From assembly GCF_027579695.1 (NCBI RefSeq), contig NC_083571.1, positions 73,140,279 through 73,204,278 on the forward strand: DNA of 64,000 nucleotides. Direction: 5' to 3'. This document shows positions 41,841 to 52,078 of the stretch, one piece after another. A model generated the notes under the pieces. The model worked only from the letters and a program-made list of their open reading frames with translations. It was not told the DNA's origin and did not search any database. Both the position numbers and the translations under genes were made by a program. Origin of the DNA: Neoarius graeffei (taxonomy: Eukaryota; Chordata; Actinopteri; Siluriformes; Ariidae). The first letter of the stretch is position 1. Each line of letters opens with the position of its first letter.

Positions 41841-42375
41841 ATATTGAGCAGTGTTGTAGTCGAGCCACTAAACCTAGAGTCCGAGTCCAGTCTCGAGTCC
41901 CCAGTGTTCAAGTCCGAGTCAAGTCCAAGTCATTAAAAAAAATTTTGAGTCAAATCCGAGAACAACACTCCAACCGCACCATTTGACAGTGGCTGTTTCA
42001 GTGCCATTAACATTAGTTTGTTCCTGAATGTGACATATGAACAGGTGAATGTGCATTCTCTTTGGCAGGGAGTGCGAAGTATTCTGTCAGAGATGGTTGG
42101 GAGATGGATGTAAGTGCAGAAGGTGTGTTTATTAATACAAGTGAAGCAGTGGCGGCTCTTGAATTTATTTTCGGGGGGGGGGGGGGGGGGGGCAATTTTC
42201 CCCCGTTATGTCTACACGGACCATAAATGTCCACAGGACTGAAGTAAATTGACCTAGGTAGCAAATCAATTGGCCCAACTTGTTTTTGCCTGGTAAATTC
42301 AGATATCAATATAAACAATATCTCTTCTCTCCACTAGGTGGCAACACTGAACAAGTTAAAGGTGGCAAACTAAGG

Positions 42376-42468
42376 TAGCCTAGTAAACTAGACCCACCCG
42401 CCTAGCGGCCAAAAATATTTTTGCCTACGAGTGGCAAATATTCACATTTAGTCTGGCTTGCCAGGCTA
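42376..42468. mobile_element. 93-bp minimal copy of the RecQ-fragment element
   Basis: Has both TIRs (TAGCCTAGTAAACTAGAC and the TCTGGCTTGCCAGGCTA end) and little else. The 8-bp TSD AACTAAGG is perfect (42368-42375 and 42469-42476). This shows that TIR-proximal sequence alone can be mobilised. Confidence 0.85.
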
Positions 42469-43100
42469 AACTAAGGAAGATTCATTGTGAAGCCTTCAAA
42501 GCAAAACATTTGGCATCACAATCAATTAATATTACATTACTCATTTATTTTCTCATATTTTTCCAGTATTCTATAATAAGTAGACACAAATTCTTAATTA
42601 TAAACATATTCTAATTTCTTCATTCTAAAGAATGCAATTAAAGTGGCAGGATATAAATCCAAAACAAGTGTTTATTTAAGTTTTGAAAAAGATGAAGAAA
42701 AGCATAACAATCAAACAAACATGTGCAGCTTAATTATGTGGGTTTTTTAAATATGGAATTGCACCATTTTAACAAATAATAATTCTAAATAAATTCTGCA
42801 GTTTTTTTCCCCCCATGAATTCCTCCAGAAAGCCATGCCTTAAAAGGAAATTTAAAGTATTACAAGCATGTCAATGAACACAAAAGGCTTTAGTTATTTA
42901 GCTATATACACACAAGGCTACACAAGGTTTTGTAGTCAGTGCAACTTGGCTTAACAAGTTGGGAAAAAAGGTAAGGTGCTGCTGGCTCCAATGAACACAT
43001 ATACTGTACAATATATAAAAACTGAAAATATGCTTAATTTACACCAAGTCAGAGAGAACTTGAGGCTACTGAAATATTCCAAGCATGGCAATGTTAAACT

Positions 43101-43477
43101 CATCTCATCTCATTATCTCTAGCCGCTTTATCCTTCTACAGGGTCGCAGGCAAGCTGGAGCCTATCCCAGCTGACTACGGGCGAAAGGTGGGGTACACCC
43201 TGGACAAGTCGCCAGGTCATCACAGGGCTAACACATAGATACAGACAACCATTCACAATCACATTCACACCTACGGTCAATTTAGAGTCACCCGTTAACC
43301 TAACCTGCATGTCTTTGGACTGTGGGGGAAACCGGAGCACCCGGAGGAAACCCACGCGGACACGGGGAGAACATGCAAACTCCACACAGAAGGGCCCTCG
43401 CCGGCCCCGGGGCTCGAACCCAGGACCTTCTTGCTGTGAGGCGACAGCGCTAACCACTACACCACCGTGCCGCCCTT
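43101..43477 (-). mobile_element. tRNA-derived SINE, full copy
   Basis: Reverse-strand full copy of the SINE at 2491. It is flanked by GCAATGTTAAACT (43088-43100) and GCAATGTTGAACT (43478-43490), a 13-bp TSD with one difference. It is inserted in the minisatellite unit described next. Confidence 0.9.
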
Positions 43478-43616
43478 GCAATGTTGAACTGCCATTGGTA
43501 AAACAAAAACATGGCAATGTTAAACTGCCATTGGTAAAACAAAAACATGGCAATGTTAAACTGCCATTGGTAAAACAACTGCCATTGGTAACACACACAC
43601 ACACACACACACACAA
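43478..43616. repeat. Minisatellite and CA microsatellite
   Basis: Three to four copies of a roughly 40-bp unit containing CATGGCAATGTTAAACTGCC and TTGGTAAAAC, followed by a CA run. The array predates the SINE, which duplicated part of a unit as its TSD. Confidence 0.8.
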
Positions 43617-43639
43617 AAAACAACTTTTGCCTAGTAAAT

Positions 43640-44125
43640 TCAAATATCAGATATCACTGTACCGTCTGCTGTGCTACTTCCAGGGTGGAAGAGAACGCAA
43701 GGGTAGCAAAAAAGAGCATTGACTACATCACAGCCAGCTAGCCAAGTTTTCCGGTGGTACCAGTTCTTGTTAAAACCTCTTGAGTAGGTCTTCTCCCCTT
43801 TTGTAGACACTTGCTTGATGTTTAAATTCGGTCTAGGAGGTCCTAGCTGTTTGATTGCCGTTTTCTCCTCATTAGTACAATGACTAAAGGGAACTTCTTT
43901 CAGAGACGCTATCATATTGTTGCACTCAACACTCGCCATCTTCTTCATAGAATGTTCACACATTTCCCGCGCAACAGACGTATGACGTAAGCACGCTGCT
44001 TGTGCTAGCACATAAAACCTAATAGAAAATGCATTGGGAGCATGATTTTCGGAAAAAAACGTACGTACCATTACTGTCAATGGGAGATTTTGGGGCAAAT
44101 CTGAACCTGACAGAAATCGCACCAA
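43640..44125 (-). pseudogene. hAT transposase N-terminus, TTF/ZMYM1-like zinc-finger region
   Basis: Minus-strand frame with KTYSRGFNKNWYHRKTWLAG and ALFCYPCVLF, the pattern of the TTF-type zinc-binding region at the start of many hAT transposases (often annotated ZMYM1-like). The domain would bind element ends. Nothing of the RNase H-like catalytic domain or the C-terminal dimerisation region is present. The upstream part of the frame (to 44125) may be untranslated. The surrounding CAGTGG ends and 8-bp TSD support the hAT call. Confidence 0.65.
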
Positions 44126-44883
44126 AAGGGCGTGGCTACACCAGGCGCGACCTTAGCCTGATTGGACAATGACATTACTGTTGCCGTGGTAGTAGGAGTA
44201 GATAAAAAAAAAAAAATCTCCCTCCCTGTTTGGGAGTGCGTCGCCCAAATTGCCCCTATTAACGAGCTGCCAGTGAAGTGAAGACGGGTAAATGATCCAG
44301 AATGGCAGGCAAAATCGTAAAACAGTGAAACAGGCAATAGGTCAAGCGAGGCACAAACAAGCTATCGTAGACTCGGCAGAATCAAAGATGAGAAACAGGA
44401 AATCAGGGATCAGGAACCCAAACAAGGAAATAAGGCTCGGTAGTACGTCGGCAACGCAACTCAATATTTCACAAAGTAAGTGTGTTTTCACAGTTTTTAT
44501 GTAGGTGTGCCGATTGTGCCTTAATCCTGTGCAGGTGTGAGTCGTTTACGGCACGCGTGAGAGTCCGCTTGGCATGCGTGCTGTCCGGAGCGCGCGTCAA
44601 GGCACACAGGTGTGACACTCTTGCACGAAATTAGTACAGAAATTAATGTAGATATATCTTATGCCAAATCATTATGGCATGTTGCAAAAAAATAAAGAAA
44701 AAATCCGAGTCCTCATCTCCAACTTACAAGTTCGAGTCAAAGTCCGAGTCACGAGTCCTTAAAATTAGGGCACGGGTTGGACTTGAGTCCGAGTCCTGGA
44801 CTTGAGTCCGAGTCCTGGACTCGAGTACTACAAGCCTAATCTTGAGTAGTATGACAATACAAATAAACAGAACCATTTAATAC

Positions 44884-45700
44884 TTGCTGTTTGCATCCCA
44901 GCTGTTTCAGAGGAGGCTGGCTGTTGGACTCAGGGCCTTACTAGATGCATCAGATTCAGAAATTTTAATTATATTGGCACACTCTACCTTCAGTCACTTT
45001 ATTGTTTCATGGATCTTGTTTTGGCTTAGGATCCCAATGGTTTTAAACCTTGGGTTGAGCATGGTGGCCATTGTTATCACACTAAGTGACTCCATTGTAG
45101 ACAGATTTGCCCTTCGACGTCGTACCAGAGCATGCAAGTAGCAGCAGAAATGAAAAGAGAGAACTTGGACCTGTTGGGAATCTGCAAGATTGATTCAATC
45201 TGGACAACAAAGACAGATGATTGAGAAGCTGCTACTCTACTCAGGCCATGAAGAAGACAATCTTTTATCAAAAACAGCACAGAGAGCACTGATTGGATGG
45301 AAGGCACATGTGCTAAGAATAATAACAGCTTCCTTTAGAACCAAGAAGAGGAAGTTCAACATGAATGTGGTACAGTGCTACACGCCAACAAATGATAGCC
45401 ATGATGAAAATAAGGATGATTTTTGTGACAGACTGCAGAGAATCCTGGAACATCTTAAGGGAAAAGACATCAGCATTCTCATGGGGGATTTCAATGCAAA
45501 GATGGGATGAGATACTATGAAGAAGTGATAAACAGGTAGGGTTTAGGAGAAATGAATAAGAATGGAGAGAGATTTGTGGATGCCTGTGCTGCGCACTGAA
45601 CAGTCATCAGAAGAAGCAGTCACTCCACAAATTCACAAGATGACATATAAGCCTATGGTGAGAACGAGAACCAGATCAACCACTTCTGTATAACCTGAGC
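44884..45700 (+). pseudogene. RTE/BovB-like LINE endonuclease fragment, copy 2
   Basis: A readable piece at 45190-45510 contains LLYSGHEEDN, VVQCYTPTNDSHDENKDDF and ISILMGDFNAKMG, endonuclease blocks of the RTE/BovB type including the GDFNA catalytic segment. Broken continuation (GEMNKNGERFVDACAAH) is seen to about 45600. It overlaps in content with 40353-41350, so it is a separate insertion. 44884-45189 holds a long frame without recognisable homology. Confidence 0.6.
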
Positions 45701-47130
45701 ATCAATTCCAGAACGTTCTTTGTTCTGAGCTGTTCAGGCAGCTTTAGAAAACAAGGCACTAATTTAGGTGTTCTTTTTATAACACATTTTTTTTTGATAA
45801 TGTAGATGTGACACTTCAATGTTCCGTGTTTATTTCGTTTTTTTTTTTTTTAGTCTTCCCTGAATTTGTGACGCCGCCCTTCACGTCCCTGGACTTCTGC
45901 CTAACATCATGCTGTTTTCATTACATAAACTTTTCTCCACTGCTTTGATACAGCTACAATATACACCATCTTCAGTCTCATGAAACCTCCTTTACTTGAT
46001 AAAGCAGCTTGCATTGAATGAACAACAGAATGTTTACTAGCCGTGTTAACCTTTGAGGGAAACTGAAGCTGGTTGATGACGTATTTCATATTGCTTCATA
46101 TTTCTGAATTGTGGCTGCGTGGCTCCTATCAATGCTCTCTCAGTAATGCCATGTGATTTAAATGTAACTTTTTTTCCAAGAATAAGAAGACAGAAGGAAG
46201 TGTAAACTTTTTTCTAGTTTCTACATCTTAACTAAAACAGGCAAGCTATATACTCCTATATGGCTAAAAGTATGTGTACCCCTGACCATCACACCCATAC
46301 GTGCTTCCTCACCTCTGCACAGAATTCCGTCCTGCAGTCAAAGTATTTTTCCTCCAAAATTGGCAACTTGCGAGAAGACAACAACAACAGATACCCAGGT
46401 AATATGTCTTAAAATGTGACTCCACAGCCCTGCAGTTTATTTCTTGCACTACATCGCTCTGCATTTTTATGCTTCTGCCATAAAACAGCAATAAAATATT
46501 CATTAGTTTCTGTGTTTCTCTATTTGTCTGCATGCTTATTGTTACTTGTAAAACCACAATAGGACAATTTTCTAGTCTTTATTTTTTTCTGCTCATCTGC
46601 ATTTTCCCCCCATTAATCATAAAACAGGTTTGTTTTCTCTGTAACTCATGTTCACAGTGGAGTGTTGCTAAAAAAAGACACACTTTGGGCCGAGCCCATG
46701 AGAAGTTAACGTATGACGTGTGAAGTAATCTGGCAAAACTACTTGATAATATGATTGCAAAATTTCAAAATGCCAGAGAATTTCTGACACATCTCTGATT
46801 GAAAGTGATATATTTTTGACGTGTTGTACATAGCTTTGGGTTGAGTTGCATTTCACTGTTTATGTTCCTCTAATTTTATCATTCCTACAGGAACTGCTAG
46901 ACAAGGGCAAAGCCTTCTCGACCGTTAAAGTGAACCTTATACCTTACTTTTGGAGGAAGACCCAGAATCAGTATGTTCCATTGTGAGATACATCACTCAT
47001 GCTATTAAAGGACCAGGGTTACGGCCATAACCTAATGTTTTGGATTTTTACGCATTAGTTAGTCTAAACCCTATAGTATCTACGATTTCATGTTGTACTT
47101 CGCAGTGTGCAAGAATTTTCATTGTATAGC
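45701..47130. other. Unassigned sequence
   Basis: No gene recognised. At 46891-46985 a 30-codon frame (ELLDKGKAFSTVKVNLIPYF) vaguely resembles the N-terminal region of tyrosine-recombinase retrotransposon integrases, but it is too short to call. Confidence 0.3.
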
Positions 47131-47207
47131 TACTACAGTCCTTCGCTGTCAATGACCCCCTGAAGTCTGGAGCCCATGGACCTCACCAAATGCTGACTTT
47201 CCTCGAT

Positions 47208-47790
47208 TGAGATGATTTGTCTGGTCTTTACTGTAACTACTGTCAGTTCCTGTTTATGTTTGTTTCTACCTTGAGTTTTATCATCAGGAAGTGAAAAGCA
47301 GCTCAACTGGGTTGACTGACTAGGCCATTTAAGAATATTCCATTTCTTTGCCTTAAGAAGCTCTTGGGTTGCTCTTGTGGTATGTTTTGGGTCATTATCC
47401 ATCTGGACTGTGAAGTGCAGTCCTATCAATTCTGCAGTATTTGACTGACTCTGAGCAGAAAGTAAAGCTCTATACACTTCAGAATTTATCCTGTTGCTTC
47501 TATCAGCAGTCACTTCATCAATAAACACCAGTGATTCAGCTCCACTGGCAGCCATACACACCCATGTTCACCATATTTGACAGATGATGTGGTGTGCTTT
47601 GGATCATGAGCAACATACCACAAGAGCAACCCAAGAGCTTCTTAAGGCAAAAAAATGGAATATTCTTAAATGGCCTAGTCAGTCAACCCAGTTGAGCTGC
47701 TTTTCACTTCCTGATGATAAAACTCAAGGTAGAAACAAACATAAACAGGAACTGACAGTAGTTACAGTAAAGACCAGACAAATCATCTCA
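47208..47790. repeat. 177-bp inverted repeat inside the second Tc1 family
   Basis: 47208-47384 and 47614-47790 are reverse complements of equal length with one mismatch. A 229-base spacer separates them. Both arms encode the same transposase stretch (NDPKHT-adjacent residues to TRQIIS), so this is a recent inverted duplication. Confidence 0.9.
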
Positions 47791-47965
47791 TTTCCTTCTC
47801 CATACTCTTTTCCACCCATAATTCTTTTAAGAGTTAATCTTGGTTTCAATTGTCTAAATAATCTTCTTCCAGGACTGGGCAGGTTTTCGAGCAGGATCTA
47901 ATCTGAGCTTTCTTTTCTTGAGTGTTCCCTATGGTTTGCATCTTGAGGTAAACCCTCTGTATCTA

Positions 47966-49576
47966 CAGTGGTGCTTGAAAGTTTGTGAACCCTTTATAAT
48001 TTTCTATATTTCTGCATAAATATGACCTAAAACATAATCAGATTTTTACACAAGTCCTAAAAGTAGATAAAGAGAACCCAGTTAAACAAATGAGACAAAA
48101 ATATTATTCTTGGTCATTTATTTATTGAGGAAAATGATCCACTATTACATGTCTGTGAGTGGCAAAAGTATGTGAACCTTTGCTTTTGGTATCTGGTGTG
48201 ACCCCCTTGTGCAGCAATAACTGCAACTAAATGTTTCCAGTAACTGTTGATCAGTCCTGCACACCGGCTTGGAGGAATTTTAGCCCAATCCTCCATACAG
48301 AACAGCTTCAACTCTGGGATGTTGGTGGGTTTCCTCACATGAACTGCTCGCTTCAGGTCCTTCCACAACATTTCGATTGGATTAAGGTCAGAACTTTGAC
48401 TTGGCCATTCCAAAACATTAACTTGATTCTTCTTTAAACATTCTTTGGTAGAACAACTTGTGTGCTTAGGGTCATTGTCTTGCTGCATGACCCACCTTCT
48501 CTTGAGATTCAGTTCATGGACAGATGTCCTGACATTTTCCTTTAGAATTCACTGGTATAATTCAGAATTCATTGTTCCATCAATGATGGCAAGCCATCCT
48601 GGCCCAGATGCAGCAAAACAGGCCCAAACCATGATACTGCCACCAACGTGTTTCACAGATGGGATACGGTTCTTATGCTGGAATGCAGTGTTTTCCTTTC
48701 TCCAAACATAACGCTCCTCATTTAAACCAAAAAGTTCTATTTTGGTCTCATCTGTCCACAAAACTTTTTTTCCAATAGCCTTCTGGCTTGTCCACATGAT
48801 CTTTAGCAAACTGCAGACGAGCTGCAATGTTCTTTATGGAGAGCAGTGGCTTTCTCCTTGCAACCCTGCCATGCACACCATTGTTGTTCAGTGTTCTCCT
48901 GATGGTGGACTCATGAACATTAACATTTGCCAGTGTGTGAGAGGCCTTCAATTGCTTAGAAGTTATCCTGGGGTCCTTTGTGACCTCACCGACTATTACA
49001 TGCCATGCTCTTGGAGTGACCTTTGTTGGTCTACCAATCCTGGGGAGGGTAACAATGGTCTTGAATTTCCTCCATTTGTACACAATCTGTCTGACTGTGG
49101 ATTGGTGGAGTCCAAACTCTTTAGAGATGGTTATGTAACCTTTTCCAGCCTGATGAGCATCAACAACGCTTTTTCTGAGGTCCTCGGAAATCTCCTTTGT
49201 TCATGCCATGATACACTTCCACAAACATGTGTTGTGAAGATCAGACTTTGATAGATCCCTGTTCTTTAAATAAAACAGGGTGCCCACTCACACCTGATTG
49301 TCATCCCATTGATTGAAAACACCTGACTCGAATTTCACCTTCAAATTAACTGCTAATCCTAGAGGTTCACATACTTTTGCCACTCACAGATATGTAATAT
49401 TGGATCATTTTCCTCAATAAATAAATGACCAAGTATTATATTTTTGTCTCATTTGTTTAACTGGGTTCTCTTTATCTACTTTTAGGACTTGTGTGAAAAT
49501 CTGATGATGTTTTAGGTCCTATTTATGCAGAAATATAGAAAATTCTAAAGGGTTCACAAACTTTCAAGCACCACTG
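47966..49576 (-). mobile_element. Tc1/mariner element, complete ends
   Basis: A 1,611-bp element with inverted repeats starting CAGTGGTGCTTGAAAGTTTG, flanked by TA (47964-47965 and 49577-49578). The size and structure are typical for Tc1. The single transposase gene is broken, so this copy is non-autonomous. Confidence 0.95.
48114..49209 (-). pseudogene. Tc1 transposase, broken
   Basis: From ATG at 49209 the third codon is TGA (49201-49203), probably a changed TGG. Downstream the helix-turn-helix region (QAGKGYITISKEFG, STVRQIVYKWRKF) is open. Then come the catalytic blocks WTDETKIELFG, QQDNDPKHTS and SPDLNPIEMLWKDLKR, giving the DDE triad. Frames change near 48780 and 48500. The normal stop after GGHTRY is lost, adding 24 residues. 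The protein would bind the inverted repeats and cut at TA, but this gene cannot make it. Confidence 0.85.
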
Positions 49577-50106
49577 TACATTCATGAAGACGTCTTTTGA
49601 TTGTAGACTTTGACAATGAACGTCCTACCTAAGGCAAAATTATGACAATTTTGTCACCGTCCAAATACTTATAGTCCTGATTGTAGATGAAAAGTGTGGT
49701 ATGTGAACTGTGGCTCTGACAGTTCATCAACCTCAGCTACATCACTCCACTTCATAATTTGTCTCAGCTGGAGATGTGCATGAAGCTGTTTGTACTTCTC
49801 TGTGATATTTAGTTGATTAATTTTCCTGAAATAGAAAACTACTAGACAGATTTAAATCACCATGGCCCTGACCAGGAAGTTATTATGGATAAATTTTTAT
49901 TGTACTGTCGCTTTCATTGTTGTACTTTTCGCTTTCCTTTTTCCCTTTTTTTCCCGTTTTTTTCTCTTTCTTTTTTCGGAAGAAAGCCGAGACCGGAAGC
50001 TTTCTTTTTCTCTCCTCCTGTGTAAAGACCACAAGTGGAGGCCATCCACATCTGATCTGCTTTAATATCAACAGATCTTCATTTAAGGTACGTGAATCTT
50101 TTCATC

Positions 50107-51021
50107 ATGGCACACCTTCAGCCTGTTCAGTGTGCTGAGTGCAGGATGTTTAGTCATTCTTCCTCCGTCACTAGCGATAGCTCTATTAGCTTTACTTGTG
50201 ATAAGTGCAGATTAGTTAGCTCTCTGACGGAGAAGATTACAGTGCTAGAAGCGCGTGTCCAGGCTTTAGAGCAGGTTAGTGAGCGTGAGAACAGTGCAGT
50301 TTCTGTTAGGGAAAGTCTGGATGCCCTAGGTGGAGTTAGCAATCCCCCAACTCTGGCATTAGAGCCCTTACAGCAGGGCGAATGGGTGACGGCTCGGCGG
50401 CATAAGCGTAGAGCCAAAGCTACCGCTGAGGCTCGCCCACGGGAGCACCACTCCTCTCCGCGTCACGTGTCGAACAGGTTTGCTCTCCTTAGTGATGCAC
50501 CCACTGAGAAACCTGAAAGAGCTCTGGTTATAGGGGACTCTATCATACAGCACGTGAAATTAGCTCAGCCTTTAGGGGCATCAGCAGCTTTAGTCAGGTG
50601 TATACCGGGAGCCAGGGCGCCGGACATAGCAGGTAATCTTAGGGTCCTAGGCAAGCACAGGTTCTCAAAGATAGTTATCCATGCAGGAGCTAATGATATA
50701 CGCCTTCGTCAGTCTGAGGTTACTAAGAGTAACTTTGTAGAAGTGTTTAAATTAGCGAAGGCGATGTCCGATGCTGTAGTATGCTCTGGCCCCATCCCAA
50801 TGCGGCGTGGCGATGTAGCTTACAGCAGGTTATGGTCGCTGAACTGCTGGCTGTCCAGGTGGTGCTCTGAAAACAGTGTGGGCTTTATAGATAATTGGGC
50901 TAATTTTGAGGGCACTGCTGGCCTGTTAGGGCGGGACGGTATCCATCCCACTCGGGAAGGTGCTGCTCTCATTTCCTGCAGCATAGGTCATAGTCTCAGA
51001 ACAGGCCTAGTTAATTTCTGA
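50107..51021 (+). CDS. LINE C ORF1: zinc-binding, coiled coil and SGNH esterase
   Basis: A 304-residue frame starting MAHLQPVQCAECRMFSHSS. A Cys-x-x-Cys pair (CAEC, later CDKC) forms a PHD-like zinc motif in the first 40 residues. A predicted coiled coil follows (LTEKITVLEARVQALEQV), then a basic region, then an SGNH esterase with ALVIGDSI (nucleophile Ser), HAGANDIR, and RDGIHPTREG (Asp and His). All catalytic blocks are kept. Such ORF1 proteins bind LINE RNA; the esterase role is not well defined. The frame is intact. Confidence 0.8.
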   Translation: MAHLQPVQCAECRMFSHSSSVTSDSSISFTCDKCRLVSSLTEKITVLEARVQALEQVSERENSAVSVRESLDALGGVSNPPTLALEPLQQGEWVTARRHKRRAKATAEARPREHHSSPRHVSNRFALLSDAPTEKPERALVIGDSIIQHVKLAQPLGASAALVRCIPGARAPDIAGNLRVLGKHRFSKIVIHAGANDIRLRQSEVTKSNFVEVFKLAKAMSDAVVCSGPIPMRRGDVAYSRLWSLNCWLSRWCSENSVGFIDNWANFEGTAGLLGRDGIHPTREGAALISCSIGHSLRTGLVNF

Positions 51022-51087
51022 CAATCCAGAGCCAAGGCCAGGGAGCAGACGAACAGGCTAAACCGACTGTCTGCTAGCTGCACAGAG

Positions 51088-52077
51088 TTGTCACTCAGGG
51101 CCCACTACATCGAGACTGTGTCTGTTCCCCGAGCTCAACAAAAAGGTAGAAATTTTCAGAGAGTTTGTTCCAGTAACCTATTGAATATAAAATTAGATCA
51201 TACTGACTGTACAGCTGTTGCCAGCACCTTTGATCTAAAGGTGGGGCTATTAAATATTAGATCTCTTACATCTAAAGCGCTAATGGTTAATGAACTCATT
51301 ACTGATCAGGAGTTTAATGTACTGTGTTTAACAGAAACATGGATTAAGCCAAATGAATATATAGCATTAAATGGAGCGAGTCCTCCTGGATACAGTTATA
51401 TACACCAGCCTCGTCTAACTGGCAGAGGAGGAGGCGTCGTGGTTATTTATAACGATTATCTAGGTGTAACACACAAACCTGGTTATAAATTTAATACATT
51501 TGAAGTTCTTCATACTCATATAATGTATGTAGCCTCGAAAAATAAGTCTACCCAGTTAATTCCATTGCTTATTATTTACAGGCCCCCGGGGCCATATTCT
51601 GAGTTTCTTTCTGAATTTGCAGATTTTATCTCAGATCTGGTTATTTCCTTAGACAAAGCTTTAGTTGCCGGAGATTTTAATATTCACTTCGATAACCCAG
51701 AAGACCCTTTAAAAACAGCGTTTGTGTCCATCTTAGATTCAGTCGGGATTAAGCAGAATGTCATAGGACCGACCCATAATGGTGGTCACACCCTTGATCT
51801 AATACTAACATTCAGATTAAACGTAGACAATATAGTCATACTTCCACAATCTGAAGTTATCTCAGATCATTGTCTCATCTCATTCAAAATATGTCTGAGT
51901 AATAATATATGCACCTCACCATGCTACTGTATTAAACGTACTTTCACGTCAACTACTGCACAGAGCTTTATAAATGATCTCCCAGAGCTGTCAACTTTGA
52001 TTGGGTCACTGTCAGCCCCTGCAGAACTTGATCAGGCAACTGAATGCTTAGTCAACATTCCGCCATACTTTAGATAA
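51088..52077 (+). CDS. LINE C ORF2, endonuclease part (frameshifted end)
   Basis: A 329-codon frame covering the whole APE endonuclease: [25 protein letters not shown] (catalytic Glu), [45 protein letters not shown] and [10 protein letters not shown]. It nicks the target DNA to prime reverse transcription. The frame ends at 52077 through a one-base shift near 52050-52065; the sequence continues in the next frame at 52073. Without this shift endonuclease and reverse transcriptase would be one protein. Confidence 0.8.
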   Translation: MSLRAHYIETVSVPRAQQKGRNFQRVCSSNLLNIKLDHTDCTAVASTFDLKVGLLNIRSLTSKALMVNELITDQEFNVLCLTETWIKPNEYIALNGASPPGYSYIHQPRLTGRGGGVVVIYNDYLGVTHKPGYKFNTFEVLHTHIMYVASKNKSTQLIPLLIIYRPPGPYSEFLSEFADFISDLVISLDKALVAGDFNIHFDNPEDPLKTAFVSILDSVGIKQNVIGPTHNGGHTLDLILTFRLNVDNIVILPQSEVISDHCLISFKICLSNNICTSPCYCIKRTFTSTTAQSFINDLPELSTLIGSLSAPAELDQATECLVNIPPYFR

Positions 52078-52078
52078 T

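Larger units (their letters stand above)
42147..44275. mobile_element. Inner hAT element with transposase remnant
   Basis: The left end CAGTGGCGGCTCTTGAAT and the right end (reverse complement CACTGGCAGCTCGTTAAT) are similar inverted repeats. The 8-bp TSD AAGTGAAG is perfect (42139-42146 and 44276-44283). A 20-base G-run (42173-42192) lies near the left end. It carries a transposase N-terminal remnant, a 93-bp RecQ-family MITE and a SINE. Confidence 0.8.
41849..44838. mobile_element. Outer hAT element with nested hAT
   Basis: The left end CAGTGTTGTAGTCGAG and right end GACTCGAGTACTACAAG are imperfect inverted repeats with GAGTCCGAGTC-type subterminal repeats. They are flanked by ATATTGAG (41841-41848) and ATCTTGAG (44839-44846), an 8-bp TSD with one change. 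Remnants of another retroelement LTR-like sequence (about 42020-42146 and 44276-44620) and a second hAT (42147-44275) lie inside. Confidence 0.75.
47133..49700 (-). mobile_element. Tc1-like element, second family, rearranged
   Basis: Minus-strand transposase pieces of a different Tc1 family. 47133-47570 holds a catalytic-domain piece (VQMDNDPKHTTRATQELL). 47791-47960 and 49579 to about 49700 read as more upstream sequence. The family 1 Tc1 element at 47966-49576 inserted into it at a TA. Part of the transposase (47208-47384) is duplicated in inverted orientation at 47614-47790. Element ends were not identified. Confidence 0.6.

Noticed and set aside
43478..43590. CRISPR-like array
   Set aside because: Units are contiguous with no unique spacers, in a eukaryotic repeat context; this is a minisatellite.
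46891..46985. Tyrosine-recombinase (DIRS/Ngaro) fragment
   Set aside because: About 30 residues of weak resemblance with no catalytic motifs or repeats nearby; not enough to call.
49862..50138. Frames on both strands in the LINE C leader
   Set aside because: They come from the pyrimidine-rich 5' region; LINE ORF1 starts at 50107 with recognisable motifs.
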